Shown here: positions 14,267 through 20,318 of the stretch, piece after piece
Numbering within the stretch: the first letter of the stretch is position 1
Layout of the letters: each line of letters begins with the position of its first letter
Origin: a virus
DNA: 26,935 nucleotides
Virus record (IMG/VR): IMGVR_UViG_3300042294_004657
Location: 1-26,935 of that record
Strand: one strand, 5' to 3'
Position numbers and translations under genes: made by a program
Notes under the pieces: model-generated
What the model was told of the DNA's origin: nothing
Database searches by the model: none
Seen by the model: only the letters and a program-made list of their open reading frames with translations

Positions 14267-14448
14267 CGCTGAGAGAAACCGTGAAGCGAATGAACTGCCC
14301 GAGTGTGATGCGCGAACACCTGTGGAGCATCGAGCGTGAAGGCATGATCGAATGCCTGTGGTGCTTTGAGCGGCGTCGATCGGAGGATAGAGAGCGGCCG
14401 AACGTGCGCGGTCAGCGACTGGCGCAAGAGACGCCACCGAATGCCTGA
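14212..14448 (+). CDS. Small putative zinc-binding protein (78 aa), paralogue of the gene at 16152
   Basis: GTG 14212 is 5 nt after AAAGGA inside palindrome 1 and overlaps the upstream stop; residues 1-~18 are encoded by the palindrome. Internal starts (ATG 14257, GTG 14281 or ATG 14290) are possible and would give only the conserved part. Residues ~24-52 (KRMNCPSVMREHLWSI ... MIECLWCFERRR) hold one Cys, one His and a CxxC, a possible single zinc site. The same core, with KRMDCPTVMREHFWSI and VECLWCFERRR, occurs in the gene at 16152-16574. Function unknown. Confidence 0.55.
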   Translation: MSAETTPAQGSPLERMDRPLRETVKRMNCPSVMREHLWSIEREGMIECLWCFERRRSEDRERPNVRGQRLAQETPPNA

Positions 14449-14529
14449 AACCTTTCGCGCCAGTTCGCTGCACCAAGTGGGTCGGCGTGTCTGGCGCACG
14501 TAACCAAACGCGCGAAGCGCCAAACTAAT
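14449..14529. other. Structured spacer inside cassette A
   Basis: Eighty bases with two nested inverted repeats: GCGCCAG (14457-14463) with CTGGCGC (14491-14497), and TTCGCGC (14454-14460) with GCGCGAA (14510-14516). They are mutually exclusive foldings. No attC-type ends are apparent. May be a degraded recombination site or an RNA structure between two small genes. Confidence 0.35.
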
Positions 14530-14766
14530 ATGAAGACACTGCAACCAGAAGAAACAATGTATGCCCTTTACTGCCGACTGGAGAACAGCCGGGAGTGGTG
14601 GGAGCAAGAGACGACCAAAAGCAAGGAGGATGCTGAATACTGGCTCAAGCGAAACCGCGAGCGAGAGACCGGGCGGGTGTATGTGCTCGTGAAGAAAGTG
14701 ACGACGTTTGAAGTCATCGACGGCGCGGACTCGGAAGCGCCAGATTCGCCGAACGGACAAAGCTGA
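14530..14766 (+). CDS. Hypothetical small accessory protein (78 aa)
   Basis: ATG 14530. One alpha/beta unit is suggested: strand MYALYCRLEN, acidic helix EWWEQETTKSKEDAEYWLKRNRERE, strands RVYVLVKKVTTFEVI. The last residues are polar. It resembles in style the small orphan proteins carried by gene cassettes. A weakly purine-rich stretch precedes the start. No recognised family. Confidence 0.55.
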   Translation: MKTLQPEETMYALYCRLENSREWWEQETTKSKEDAEYWLKRNRERETGRVYVLVKKVTTFEVIDGADSEAPDSPNGQS

Positions 14767-14803
14767 GCGACGATGACGAGCAAACCGCGAAAGGAAACTG
14801 ACT

Positions 14804-15115
14804 ATGTGTGACGAATGTGAATACTACGGTTGGATAGGGGAAACGAAATGCCCTGAGTGTGGATATAACCTCGCGCTGCTGACCGGCGCTAAACGCGAGG
14901 AAATCGTTCGCTCCAGCGCGGGGATGGGCGGCATAACGGAGCGATGGGAATACGCCGCCGCCGTGGACCGCTACAAAGAAACGGGAACGGTGGAAGCACA
15001 CGAGGCGATGCTGGCAGCATACGCCCGGCTGAACGCCGCTGTGAGCGAAGAAATGCCGCCCATCGTCTCAAGCTCAGCGGCGACGCCGGGCGAAAGGAGC
15101 ACCGATGTCCGCTGA
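14804..15115 (+). CDS. Zinc-ribbon accessory protein (103 aa)
   Basis: ATG 14804 is preceded by AAAGGA at 8 nt. The first 20 residues (MCDECEYYGWIGETKCPECG) place C2, C5, C16 and C19 as two CxxC knuckles, a rubredoxin-type zinc ribbon. A helical region follows (TERWEYAAAVDRYKETGTVEAHEAMLAAYARLNAAV). The last ~20 residues (PPIVSSSAATPGERSTDVR) are encoded by the left arm and loop of palindrome 2, and the stop lies 8 nt past the start of the next gene. Probably nucleic-acid or protein binding; function unknown. Confidence 0.6.
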   Translation: MCDECEYYGWIGETKCPECGYNLALLTGAKREEIVRSSAGMGGITERWEYAAAVDRYKETGTVEAHEAMLAAYARLNAAVSEEMPPIVSSSAATPGERSTDVR

Positions 15116-15157
15116 CCTCCCCAGCCCGGCGCTGTCCGCTGGAGCGCGTGGTTATAT
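15058..15157 (+). repeat. attC-like imperfect palindrome 2
   Basis: Left arm GTCTCAAGCTCAGCGG then CGACGCCGGGC (15065-15091); right arm GCCCGGCGCTG, unpaired T, CCGCTGGAGCG. R''-like end GCCCATC (15058-15064), R'-like end GTTATAT (15151-15157). The R''-like end matches the complement of the R'-like end at 14260-14266 in 6 of 7 bases, as expected for both ends of one cassette. AAGGAG, 5 nt and ATG 15105 lie between the arms. Confidence 0.7.
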
Positions 15158-16025
15158 TTCCGTCGTTGAAATTCAAAACGGCGCGTTGGATAAGGAATGG
15201 AGCGGGCGGAGTGGAGCGGGCGGAGTTCTGACCGTGCTGAGTCTGGGCGCGGGCGTTCAAAGCTCGACTCTCGCACTGATGGCCGCGCGCGGAGAAATCG
15301 CGATGCCTGACTGCGCGGTGTTCGCGGACACCCAGGCCGAACCGCCGAGCGTGTATCGCTGGCTCGACTGGCTCGAAAGCCAACTTCCGTATCGGGTGTA
15401 TCGCGTGACGGCTGGCGACCTCGCGGAAACCTCAACGCGGGTGCGCGAGTCGGAGCGAAGCGACGGCGCAAAGTATCTCTCGCATCTGCTGCCAGCCTAC
15501 ACGCTCGCGCCGGACGGATCGAAAGGAACGTGGTTCCGGCAATGCACGGACAAGCACAAGCTCACGCCTCTGCGGAAGGCGATAGACGCGCTGCGCGGCG
15601 AAGCCGCCGCAGTGGTCTGGATTGGGATAAGCACGGATGAAGCAATCCGCATGAAGCCGAGCCGCGTGAAGGGCGTAACCCATGTGTGGCCGCTGATAGA
15701 CGCGGGCATGAGTCGCCGGAAGTGTCTCGCGTGGATGGAAGCCCACGGATACCCGGTGCCGCCACGCTCAAGCTGCTCGCAATGCCCCTACCACTCGGAC
15801 GCGGAATGGCGGAGGCTACGCGATAGCGAGCCTGCCGCGTTCGCGGCGGCGGTGGACTACGAGCGCAAGATGCAGGAAGCCGCGGCGAAGATAGACCGGC
15901 TGGACGCGGTGCCGTATCTGCACGCCTCGCGGGTTCCGCTGCTCGAAGTAGATTTCAGCACGGACTCGGAACGCGGACAGGGCTACTTGTTCGGGAACGA
16001 ATGTGAAGGGATGTGCGGCGTATGA
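15105..16025 (+). CDS. PAPS-reductase-family PP-loop protein (306 aa)
   Basis: An adenine-nucleotide alpha-hydrolase (PP-loop) protein of the phage or mobile-element PAPS reductase group; the substrate is unknown. ATG 15105 has the best ribosome site (AAGGAG, 5 nt) but lies inside palindrome 2 and adds ~43 residues; GTG 15234 with upstream GGAG gives a start right at the PP-loop and fits family length (263 aa). In that numbering: PP-loop SLGAGVQSS (3-11), FADTQAEP (30-37), RQCTDKHKLTPLR (C104), CLAW (C164), SSCSQCPYHSDAEW (C181, C184) and the end NECEGMCGV (C257, C261). The cysteines might hold an iron-sulfur cluster. Relatives include DndC/IbrA-type proteins. It is the cargo of the best-defined cassette. 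Confidence 0.75.
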   Translation: MSADLPSPALSAGARGYISVVEIQNGALDKEWSGRSGAGGVLTVLSLGAGVQSSTLALMAARGEIAMPDCAVFADTQAEPPSVYRWLDWLESQLPYRVYRVTAGDLAETSTRVRESERSDGAKYLSHLLPAYTLAPDGSKGTWFRQCTDKHKLTPLRKAIDALRGEAAAVVWIGISTDEAIRMKPSRVKGVTHVWPLIDAGMSRRKCLAWMEAHGYPVPPRSSCSQCPYHSDAEWRRLRDSEPAAFAAAVDYERKMQEAAAKIDRLDAVPYLHASRVPLLEVDFSTDSERGQGYLFGNECEGMCGV

Positions 16026-16104
16026 ACGCGATGCCTTTTGGTCCGCTTGGGCGGCGGGGGTGGGGTCTTGGTTGGGAGATACGCGCCGCAATGGAGCCGA
16101 GGAA

Positions 16105-16204
16105 ATATAACGTCTCAAGCTCAGCGGCGACGCCGGGCGGAAAGGATGCCGATGTCCGCTGACCTCCCAAGCCCGGAGTCGTCCGCTGGGCAGCGCCTCA
16201 TTCC
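16105..16204 (+). repeat. attC-like imperfect palindrome 3
   Basis: Same left arm as palindrome 2 (GTCTCAAGCTCAGCGG, CGACGCCGGGC) with right arm GCCCGGAGTCG, unpaired T, CCGCTGGGC. R''-like end ATATAAC (16105-16111), extended to GGAAATATAAC from 16101, is the exact complement of GTTATATTTCC at 15151-15161, the left end of the same cassette. The right end is degenerate (TCATTCC). The spacer carries GGAAAGGA, 5 nt and ATG 16152. Confidence 0.7.
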
Positions 16205-16574
16205 CGCCGACGAACAAACCGGGAGCCCTGAGCCCGTGGAGTCGCCAAGCGCCACCGAAGCCAGAGCAGACGGCTCGGGAGACAGCTTGAAGCGCATGGA
16301 TTGCCCGACTGTGATGCGCGAACACTTTTGGAGCATCCCTAACAATGGGTGGGTCGAGTGCCTTTGGTGCTTTGAAAGGCGTCGCACGGACGGTGGAAAG
16401 CCGTCTGCCGGCGCTAGGAAGCCAGAACGGCGCGCTGACCAACGGAGGAGGGGCTCAATGAAAGACGAGCAAGCCCCTTTTGGTCCAGCAAGTGGTTCGC
16501 CGCGCACACGCTCGGCTGAGAACCGCCCCTCCGTAGTTGGGCAGCGCGCCGTTCGCCGCGCGGCGAACAGATGA
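16152..16574 (+). CDS. Putative zinc-binding accessory protein (140 aa), paralogue of 14212-14448
   Basis: ATG 16152 is 5 nt after GGAAAGGA inside palindrome 3; ATG 16146 is in frame two codons earlier. The N-terminus MSADLPSP is encoded by the palindrome and is identical to that of the frame opened by palindrome 2. The core (LKRMDCPTVMREHFWSI, VECLWCFERRR) is nearly the same as in the gene at 14212. The last ~60 residues, Arg/Ala/Pro-rich, are encoded by the fourth palindrome and are probably not a domain. A real start could be TTG just before the core. Function unknown. Confidence 0.5.
   Translation: MSADLPSPESSAGQRLIPADEQTGSPEPVESPSATEARADGSGDSLKRMDCPTVMREHFWSIPNNGWVECLWCFERRRTDGGKPSAGARKPERRADQRRRGSMKDEQAPFGPASGSPRTRSAENRPSVVGQRAVRRAANR
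16422..16557 (+). repeat. Large attC-like palindrome 4 (different family)
   Basis: Arms GAACGGCGCGCTG (16425-16437) and CAGCGCGCCGTTC (16542-16554) pair perfectly over 13 bp, and the pairing continues inward (ACCAAC / GTTGGG, GGAG / CTCC, GGGGC / GCCCC) with bulges. Possible ends: CCAGAAC (16422-16428) and GTTCGCC (16551-16557). Total ~136 bp is within the long end of attC sizes. It shares no primary sequence with palindromes 1-3. Confidence 0.5.
16450..16481 (+). terminator. Possible rho-independent terminator inside palindrome 4
   Basis: GGGGCT (16450-16455) and AGCCCC (16472-16477) can form a short stem followed by TTTT (16478-16481). It competes with the larger fold of palindrome 4. It would end transcription of the accessory region before the packaging genes. 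Confidence 0.35.
16551..16568. repeat. 18-bp perfect palindrome next to TerS gene
   Basis: GTTCGCCGC followed directly by GCGGCGAAC, 32 bp upstream of the terminase small subunit start. It begins in the R'-like end of palindrome 4. Could be a protein-binding site (for example a packaging or operator element) or two abutting cassette ends. Confidence 0.55.
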
Positions 16575-16599
16575 TTGATCGGAAAAATTTCGTCATAAC

Positions 16600-17382
16600 A
16601 TGACCGCCGAACTTCCACTCCCGCCCGGCCCCGCCACGCCGGCTTCACCCGTGCCCCCCGCCGCCGAGGCTACCGCCGAACAGATTGCCCGCTGGGAATC
16701 CCTCTACGACACGAAGCGGCGGCAGCTCTTTCGTTACCTCGCCACGGGCCGCGAGAAAGGCCGGCCGTGCCCGATGGATCATCCCGCACAAATGCCCGGC
16801 TGGTGGGCCGCGTGCATGAAGCAGCGAGTGCCCACGAAGATCCTCACCGCCGCACAGCACGCCGCCGCCCAGACCGGCACGCCCGCGAGCGAAGCGCCCG
16901 CGCCCGAGCCACCGCCACCCGCGCCCGCCGGAGAACTGGCGCTCACCGAGTCCAGCTACGATTTCCCCGCCCAGGTCGAGCGCCTGCGCGGCGAGCAGCG
17001 CCGCATTCAGAGCCAGCTCGACAAAGCGCGCGCCGGAGCGGTCGTGGATGGCGTCCTCGTCGTGAATCAAACCGACTGCGAAAGCCTTTTGCGCCAGTCC
17101 CTTTCCCTCACCGCCGAGCTGCGCAAAGCCGAGAACGATCTCAACGCCTGGCTCGTCACCCGCGGCGCGCTGTCCGACACCGCGACGGTGCGCAGCGAAA
17201 ACGCCCGCATTGCCGGCGCGATCTACGGAGCCGTGCGCCGCCTCGTCCGCAGCGTCCGGCCCCTGCTCACCGGCAAAAGCGACGCCGAGCAGGACCGGCT
17301 ATGGGACGCTAAAACGCTGGAATGCTTTTCCGCGCTCAAGGCCGCGAAGTTCACCGTCGAGATCCCCGCGGAAACCCCATGA
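16600..17382 (+). CDS. Putative terminase small subunit (260 aa)
   Basis: Would recognise the phage packaging site and load the large subunit. ATG 16600; the stop overlaps the TerL start as ATGA. Residues ~23-75 (TAEQIARWESLYDTKRRQLFRYLATGREKGRPCPMDHPAQMPGWWAACMKQRVPTKI) form a helical DNA-binding-like domain, a Pro/Ala linker follows (~85-105), and residues ~115-180 are a coiled coil (VERLRGEQRRIQSQLDKARAG, LLRQSLSLTAELRKAENDLNAWL), which would support oligomer rings. A DNA-binding domain plus coiled coil next to TerL fits TerS, but no family signature is certain. Confidence 0.6.
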   Translation: MTAELPLPPGPATPASPVPPAAEATAEQIARWESLYDTKRRQLFRYLATGREKGRPCPMDHPAQMPGWWAACMKQRVPTKILTAAQHAAAQTGTPASEAPAPEPPPPAPAGELALTESSYDFPAQVERLRGEQRRIQSQLDKARAGAVVDGVLVVNQTDCESLLRQSLSLTAELRKAENDLNAWLVTRGALSDTATVRSENARIAGAIYGAVRRLVRSVRPLLTGKSDAEQDRLWDAKTLECFSALKAAKFTVEIPAETP

Positions 17383-19388
17383 GCGCCGTCGCCGAACTCC
17401 GCGAGTTCATCACCTCCACCTGGGCCGATGGCATCCGCGATCGAGCCGTGCAAAACGTCTGGGAGTTCGCCCGAGACCACATCGTCTTCACCCCGAAGAT
17501 GGGCAACATCACCGGGCCTTACGACCCCGACCTCACGCCCTACACCAAGCTCTTTCAGGAAGCGATCACCAGCGACTTCCGCAACATCCCAGAGGAGGAC
17601 TGGTGGCTCCGCGGCCTCGCGGAAAAAGGCCAGCGGTGCGACGAAGCCTTCGTCGTGAAAAGCTCGCAATCCGGCCTCACGCAGGGCGCGCTCAACGGCA
17701 CCATCTACCTCCCACTCCACTCGCCGGGCCGCCTTCTCTACGTCCTCGACAGCGTCCCGAAAGCCAAGAAGGTGGCGCTCACCCGCGTCATCCCTTTCCT
17801 CCGCGAGCTGTGCGGATCAGTCATCGCCGACGAGGCCGATCTCAACGCGACCTTCATCGAGCTGATGGACATGATCATGGAATTCGGCGGATCCTACTCG
17901 TCCGGTCTCTTCTCGGAAAAGCCGCTCAAATACGCCTTCGCCGACGACGTCGAGTATATGGTCAGCCAGGGCGGCGCCGCCGGCATGCTCGACGGCGTCC
18001 ACGTCATTGATCACCTCCGCTCCCGCTTCACCACCGCCGACGAATCCTTCCTCGGCGTCTTCTCCAAGCCCAACCTCGAAAGCTCCGAATTCATCGCCAA
18101 CGCCCTCGCCGGCTCCCAGCATCGCTACTACGTCCGGTGCCCGCACTGCGGCACCCGCCAGATACTCGAACCGGAAAACCTCAACTACGATCACAAAGGC
18201 TGCAAAGACCTCGCCGGCCGCTACGATCTCGACGCCGTCGAAGCCCTCACCACCTACCGCTGCGCCAGCGCCGCGCATTGCGAGATCGAGGAAAGGTGGA
18301 AGCACTCCATGAACGTCGCCGGCACATGGCTGCCCAAGTCCCGCGAGGCCCGCATCCGCGACGAAGATCCTGCCCTCGTCCCGCGCCGGCTCTCCATGCA
18401 GATCAGCGATCTCTACTCCCCTTTCCCGAAGGTGAAGTGGGGCATGCTCGCCCGCATGAAGATCGCCGCGGAAAACAACCCCGCCGCCCTGAAGCATCTC
18501 ACGACAAACCATTTTGCCCGCCCCTGGCGCGAGTCCGCGATCAGCCTCCGCGCCGACAACATCCGCGCGATCTGCGCCGGCGCGCTGAATCCGCTCACCG
18601 GCAAATGGTGGCCCGACGACTGCGACCACGAGGGCAAGCTCAAAGTGCCAGCCTACCGCCGCGGCGAGTGCCCCTTCCGCCCCGTCGCCGTCACCGCCAC
18701 CAGCGATGTCCAGGGCGACAAGTTCAAATGGATCATCTGCGGCTGGCAGATCGACGGCACCTGCGCCGTCATCGAATACGGAGCCTCCCTCGGCACCTTC
18801 GATCTCTACGAAAAAATGATCGACCCCCGCGCCCACGATGGCTCCCCGCTGCTCTCCCTCATCGATCCCGACCGCCCGCTCATCGCCGAGCATGGCCTCG
18901 TCGATTCCGGCGCGTTCACCTCGGCGATTTACGATTTTTGCATCCGCACCGGCTGGGCCTGGTATCCGTCGAAAGGCACCGGCGGCATCGAACTCAACGG
19001 CCAGATGGTCGCCGGACGCCCCGACTTTTACGAAGGCACGCCGATCCTCCGCTACCACTACCACGATCACGCCCTCAAGACCCTGCTCTACAACGGCAAG
19101 ATCGCCAAAGCGCACGACAGCAAGTGGCCGCAGCCCCGCCTGTACCTCCCCCACGATCTCACCGACGACTTCATCCTCGAACTCCTCTCTGAATCCCTCC
19201 AGCCGAAGCGCACTTCCGGCCGGGCCGTGCGCATGGAATGGATTCACAACTCGCGCATCGGCCCGAATGACTGGGGAGACGCGCTGAAAATGCAGTTTGC
19301 CCTCTGGCAGATCGTCGGACCCCAATACCAGGGTGCAGCCGGCCTCAACGTCCGCCACTACGAGCTAAAACCCGCTCCGAACGCATAA
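17379..19388 (+). CDS. terL: Terminase large subunit, GpA family (669 aa)
   Basis: ATP-driven DNA packaging motor and nuclease. ATG 17379 overlaps the TerS stop. The N-terminal ATPase has a Walker-A-like KSSQSGLT (94-101), as in lambda gpA, and a Walker-B-like KYAFADDVE (184-192). RCPHCGTRQ (C254, C257), with later Cys residues, marks the zinc insertion typical of this family. The C-terminal half holds the nuclease-like domain with TSDVQGDKFKW and GLVDSGAFTSAIYDFC, and YHDHALKTLLYNGKI near the end. Length, zinc site and order of motifs agree with GpA-type terminases of lambda-like phages. Confidence 0.93.
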   Translation: MSAVAELREFITSTWADGIRDRAVQNVWEFARDHIVFTPKMGNITGPYDPDLTPYTKLFQEAITSDFRNIPEEDWWLRGLAEKGQRCDEAFVVKSSQSGLTQGALNGTIYLPLHSPGRLLYVLDSVPKAKKVALTRVIPFLRELCGSVIADEADLNATFIELMDMIMEFGGSYSSGLFSEKPLKYAFADDVEYMVSQGGAAGMLDGVHVIDHLRSRFTTADESFLGVFSKPNLESSEFIANALAGSQHRYYVRCPHCGTRQILEPENLNYDHKGCKDLAGRYDLDAVEALTTYRCASAAHCEIEERWKHSMNVAGTWLPKSREARIRDEDPALVPRRLSMQISDLYSPFPKVKWGMLARMKIAAENNPAALKHLTTNHFARPWRESAISLRADNIRAICAGALNPLTGKWWPDDCDHEGKLKVPAYRRGECPFRPVAVTATSDVQGDKFKWIICGWQIDGTCAVIEYGASLGTFDLYEKMIDPRAHDGSPLLSLIDPDRPLIAEHGLVDSGAFTSAIYDFCIRTGWAWYPSKGTGGIELNGQMVAGRPDFYEGTPILRYHYHDHALKTLLYNGKIAKAHDSKWPQPRLYLPHDLTDDFILELLSESLQPKRTSGRAVRMEWIHNSRIGPNDWGDALKMQFALWQIVGPQYQGAAGLNVRHYELKPAPNA

Positions 19389-19471
19389 GATCATGGACAC
19401 GCCCAGCTCGACTCCCGATTTGGCGCGTGAGCCGAGCAGATTCGCCCCCCAAAATAAATCGAAATTCTGTA

Positions 19472-19500
19472 TTGACATTAAAGCGAGTCGCCCCCATATT
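19472..19500 (+). promoter_or_regulatory. Sigma-70-like promoter before two-gene insert
   Basis: TTGACA (19472-19477, perfect -35) and CATATT (19495-19500, 4 of 6 -10 matches) are 17 bp apart in a markedly AT-richer stretch. Two small hairpins follow in the leader: GTCC/GGAC (19507-19519) and CCGGG/CCCGG (19526-19540). The first codon downstream is at 19563. Confidence 0.55.
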
Positions 19501-19562
19501 GTTTTCGTCCAACAAGGACAACCGACCGGGCGGAACCCGGTATCTCAAAGAAGAAAATCAAA

Positions 19563-19865
19563 ATGAACATCACCGAACAAAACCTCGCCGCCGCTCTTAA
19601 AAGCCTCAAGAAAGAGCACAAGAACAACTGGCTCGCGTTCAATGCCAAAATCGACGCGATCCTGAAAGCGATGGAAAAGCGGAGGGGCTGCACATGGAGC
19701 AGCACGGAAGACATTACGGAGCACGTCGCCAACGAAGATTTTGCAGCGGCTGGCTTCACTCCAGCGGAAACCGAAGCACTGACCTTCGTCCTGACCGAGG
19801 ACTGCATGGGGCAGGCGGTCACCAACACGGAAATGATCGAACGCTGGTTCTGCTACTGTGCCTGA
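19563..19865 (+). CDS. Hypothetical small protein, moron-like (100 aa)
   Basis: ATG 19563 lies ~60 bp after a TTGACA promoter, with a purine-rich leader (AAAGAAGAAAA). The chain starts with a basic helix (NLAAALKSLKKEHKNNWLAFNAKIDAILKAMEKRRG), then an acidic helical part (TEDITEHVANEDFAAAGFTPAETEALTFVLTED) and ends ERWFCYCA. No recognised domain. An independently promoted gene set between terminase and portal is the usual place of a moron. Base composition is less GC-rich than its neighbours, which suggests later acquisition. It overlaps the next gene by 8 bp. Confidence 0.6.
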   Translation: MNITEQNLAAALKSLKKEHKNNWLAFNAKIDAILKAMEKRRGCTWSSTEDITEHVANEDFAAAGFTPAETEALTFVLTEDCMGQAVTNTEMIERWFCYCA

Positions 19866-20052
19866 GCCCGAACAATCCCGCCGGGGCCGCCCGCCGCTGC
19901 CAGACAGCGAGCGGGCGGATTCCCAAATCCAGCTTCGCGTCACGCGGAAGCAAAAAGCCGCCTACGTGCGGGCCGCGAGCCGGAAAAAGCAGACTCTCGC
20001 GGCGTGGGCTTTTGACGCTCTCGACCGGGAATCCGGCTTCGTCTCGGAGTAG
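19858..20052 (+). CDS. Ribbon-helix-helix protein (64 aa)
   Basis: GTG 19858 overlaps the previous gene by 8 bp. After a Pro/Arg-rich lead (EQSRRGRPPLPDSERAD), residues ~22-58 form an RHH unit: strand SQIQLRVT, helix RKQKAAYVRAASRK, helix LAAWAFDALDRESG. Likely binds DNA as a dimer and may control the promoter at 19472. The pair (unknown protein plus RHH) has the size and order of a toxin-antitoxin module, but the upstream protein has no toxin signature, so this is only a possibility. Stop at 20050-20052. Confidence 0.6.
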   Translation: MPEPEQSRRGRPPLPDSERADSQIQLRVTRKQKAAYVRAASRKKQTLAAWAFDALDRESGFVSE

Positions 20053-20318
20053 CTTTGGCCGCTGGGCGGCGGGGGCCAGGCAGGGTGCTGTAAGCGCGTT
20101 CGAGCAGAGCGGCGCTAATTCGGGTAACATCGTAATGAGCACCGCCCGGTTGAATAACAGCCCCGCTTCTTTTGACACCACATCGCGAAGCAGTGCCCTC
20201 CCCGAGTTCTACCATACCATAGGGAGTCGAGCGGAGATGCCCGCGAGACCATAGACTCCCGCGACACGAGACCGGCCGCATCTGGCCGGTCTTACCCTTT
20301 GACACCCCACCCGCGGCA
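20053..20318. other. Gene-free structured region upstream of head operon
   Basis: No gene is supported in these 266 bp. They contain a TTTGACACCA motif at 20171-20180 without a convincing start codon, an inverted repeat GGGAGTC (20222-20228) / GACTCCC (20254-20260), a 9-bp perfect hairpin at 20269-20292, and a second TTTGACACCC motif (20298-20307) 11 nt before the next ATG. May terminate the moron transcript and set translation of the head genes. Confidence 0.5.
20269..20292 (+). terminator. Strong hairpin, possible terminator of the two-gene insert
   Basis: AGACCGGCC (20269-20277) and GGCCGGTCT (20284-20292) pair perfectly around GCATCT. The following bases are TACCCTTT rather than a clean T run, so intrinsic termination is possible but not certain. 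Confidence 0.5.

Noticed and set aside
14449-14529. A further attC site between the small genes of cassette A
   Set aside because: Inverted repeats exist, but there are no R''/R'-like ends and no similarity to the other palindromes.
19393-19566. 57-codon open frame ending in an ATGA overlap with the 19563 gene
   Set aside because: It spans the TTGACA promoter and leader hairpins and its product has no recognisable features; the overlap is probably chance.
19563-20052. A definite toxin-antitoxin system
   Set aside because: Size and order fit and the second gene is RHH, but the first protein has no toxin signature; left as a possibility only.
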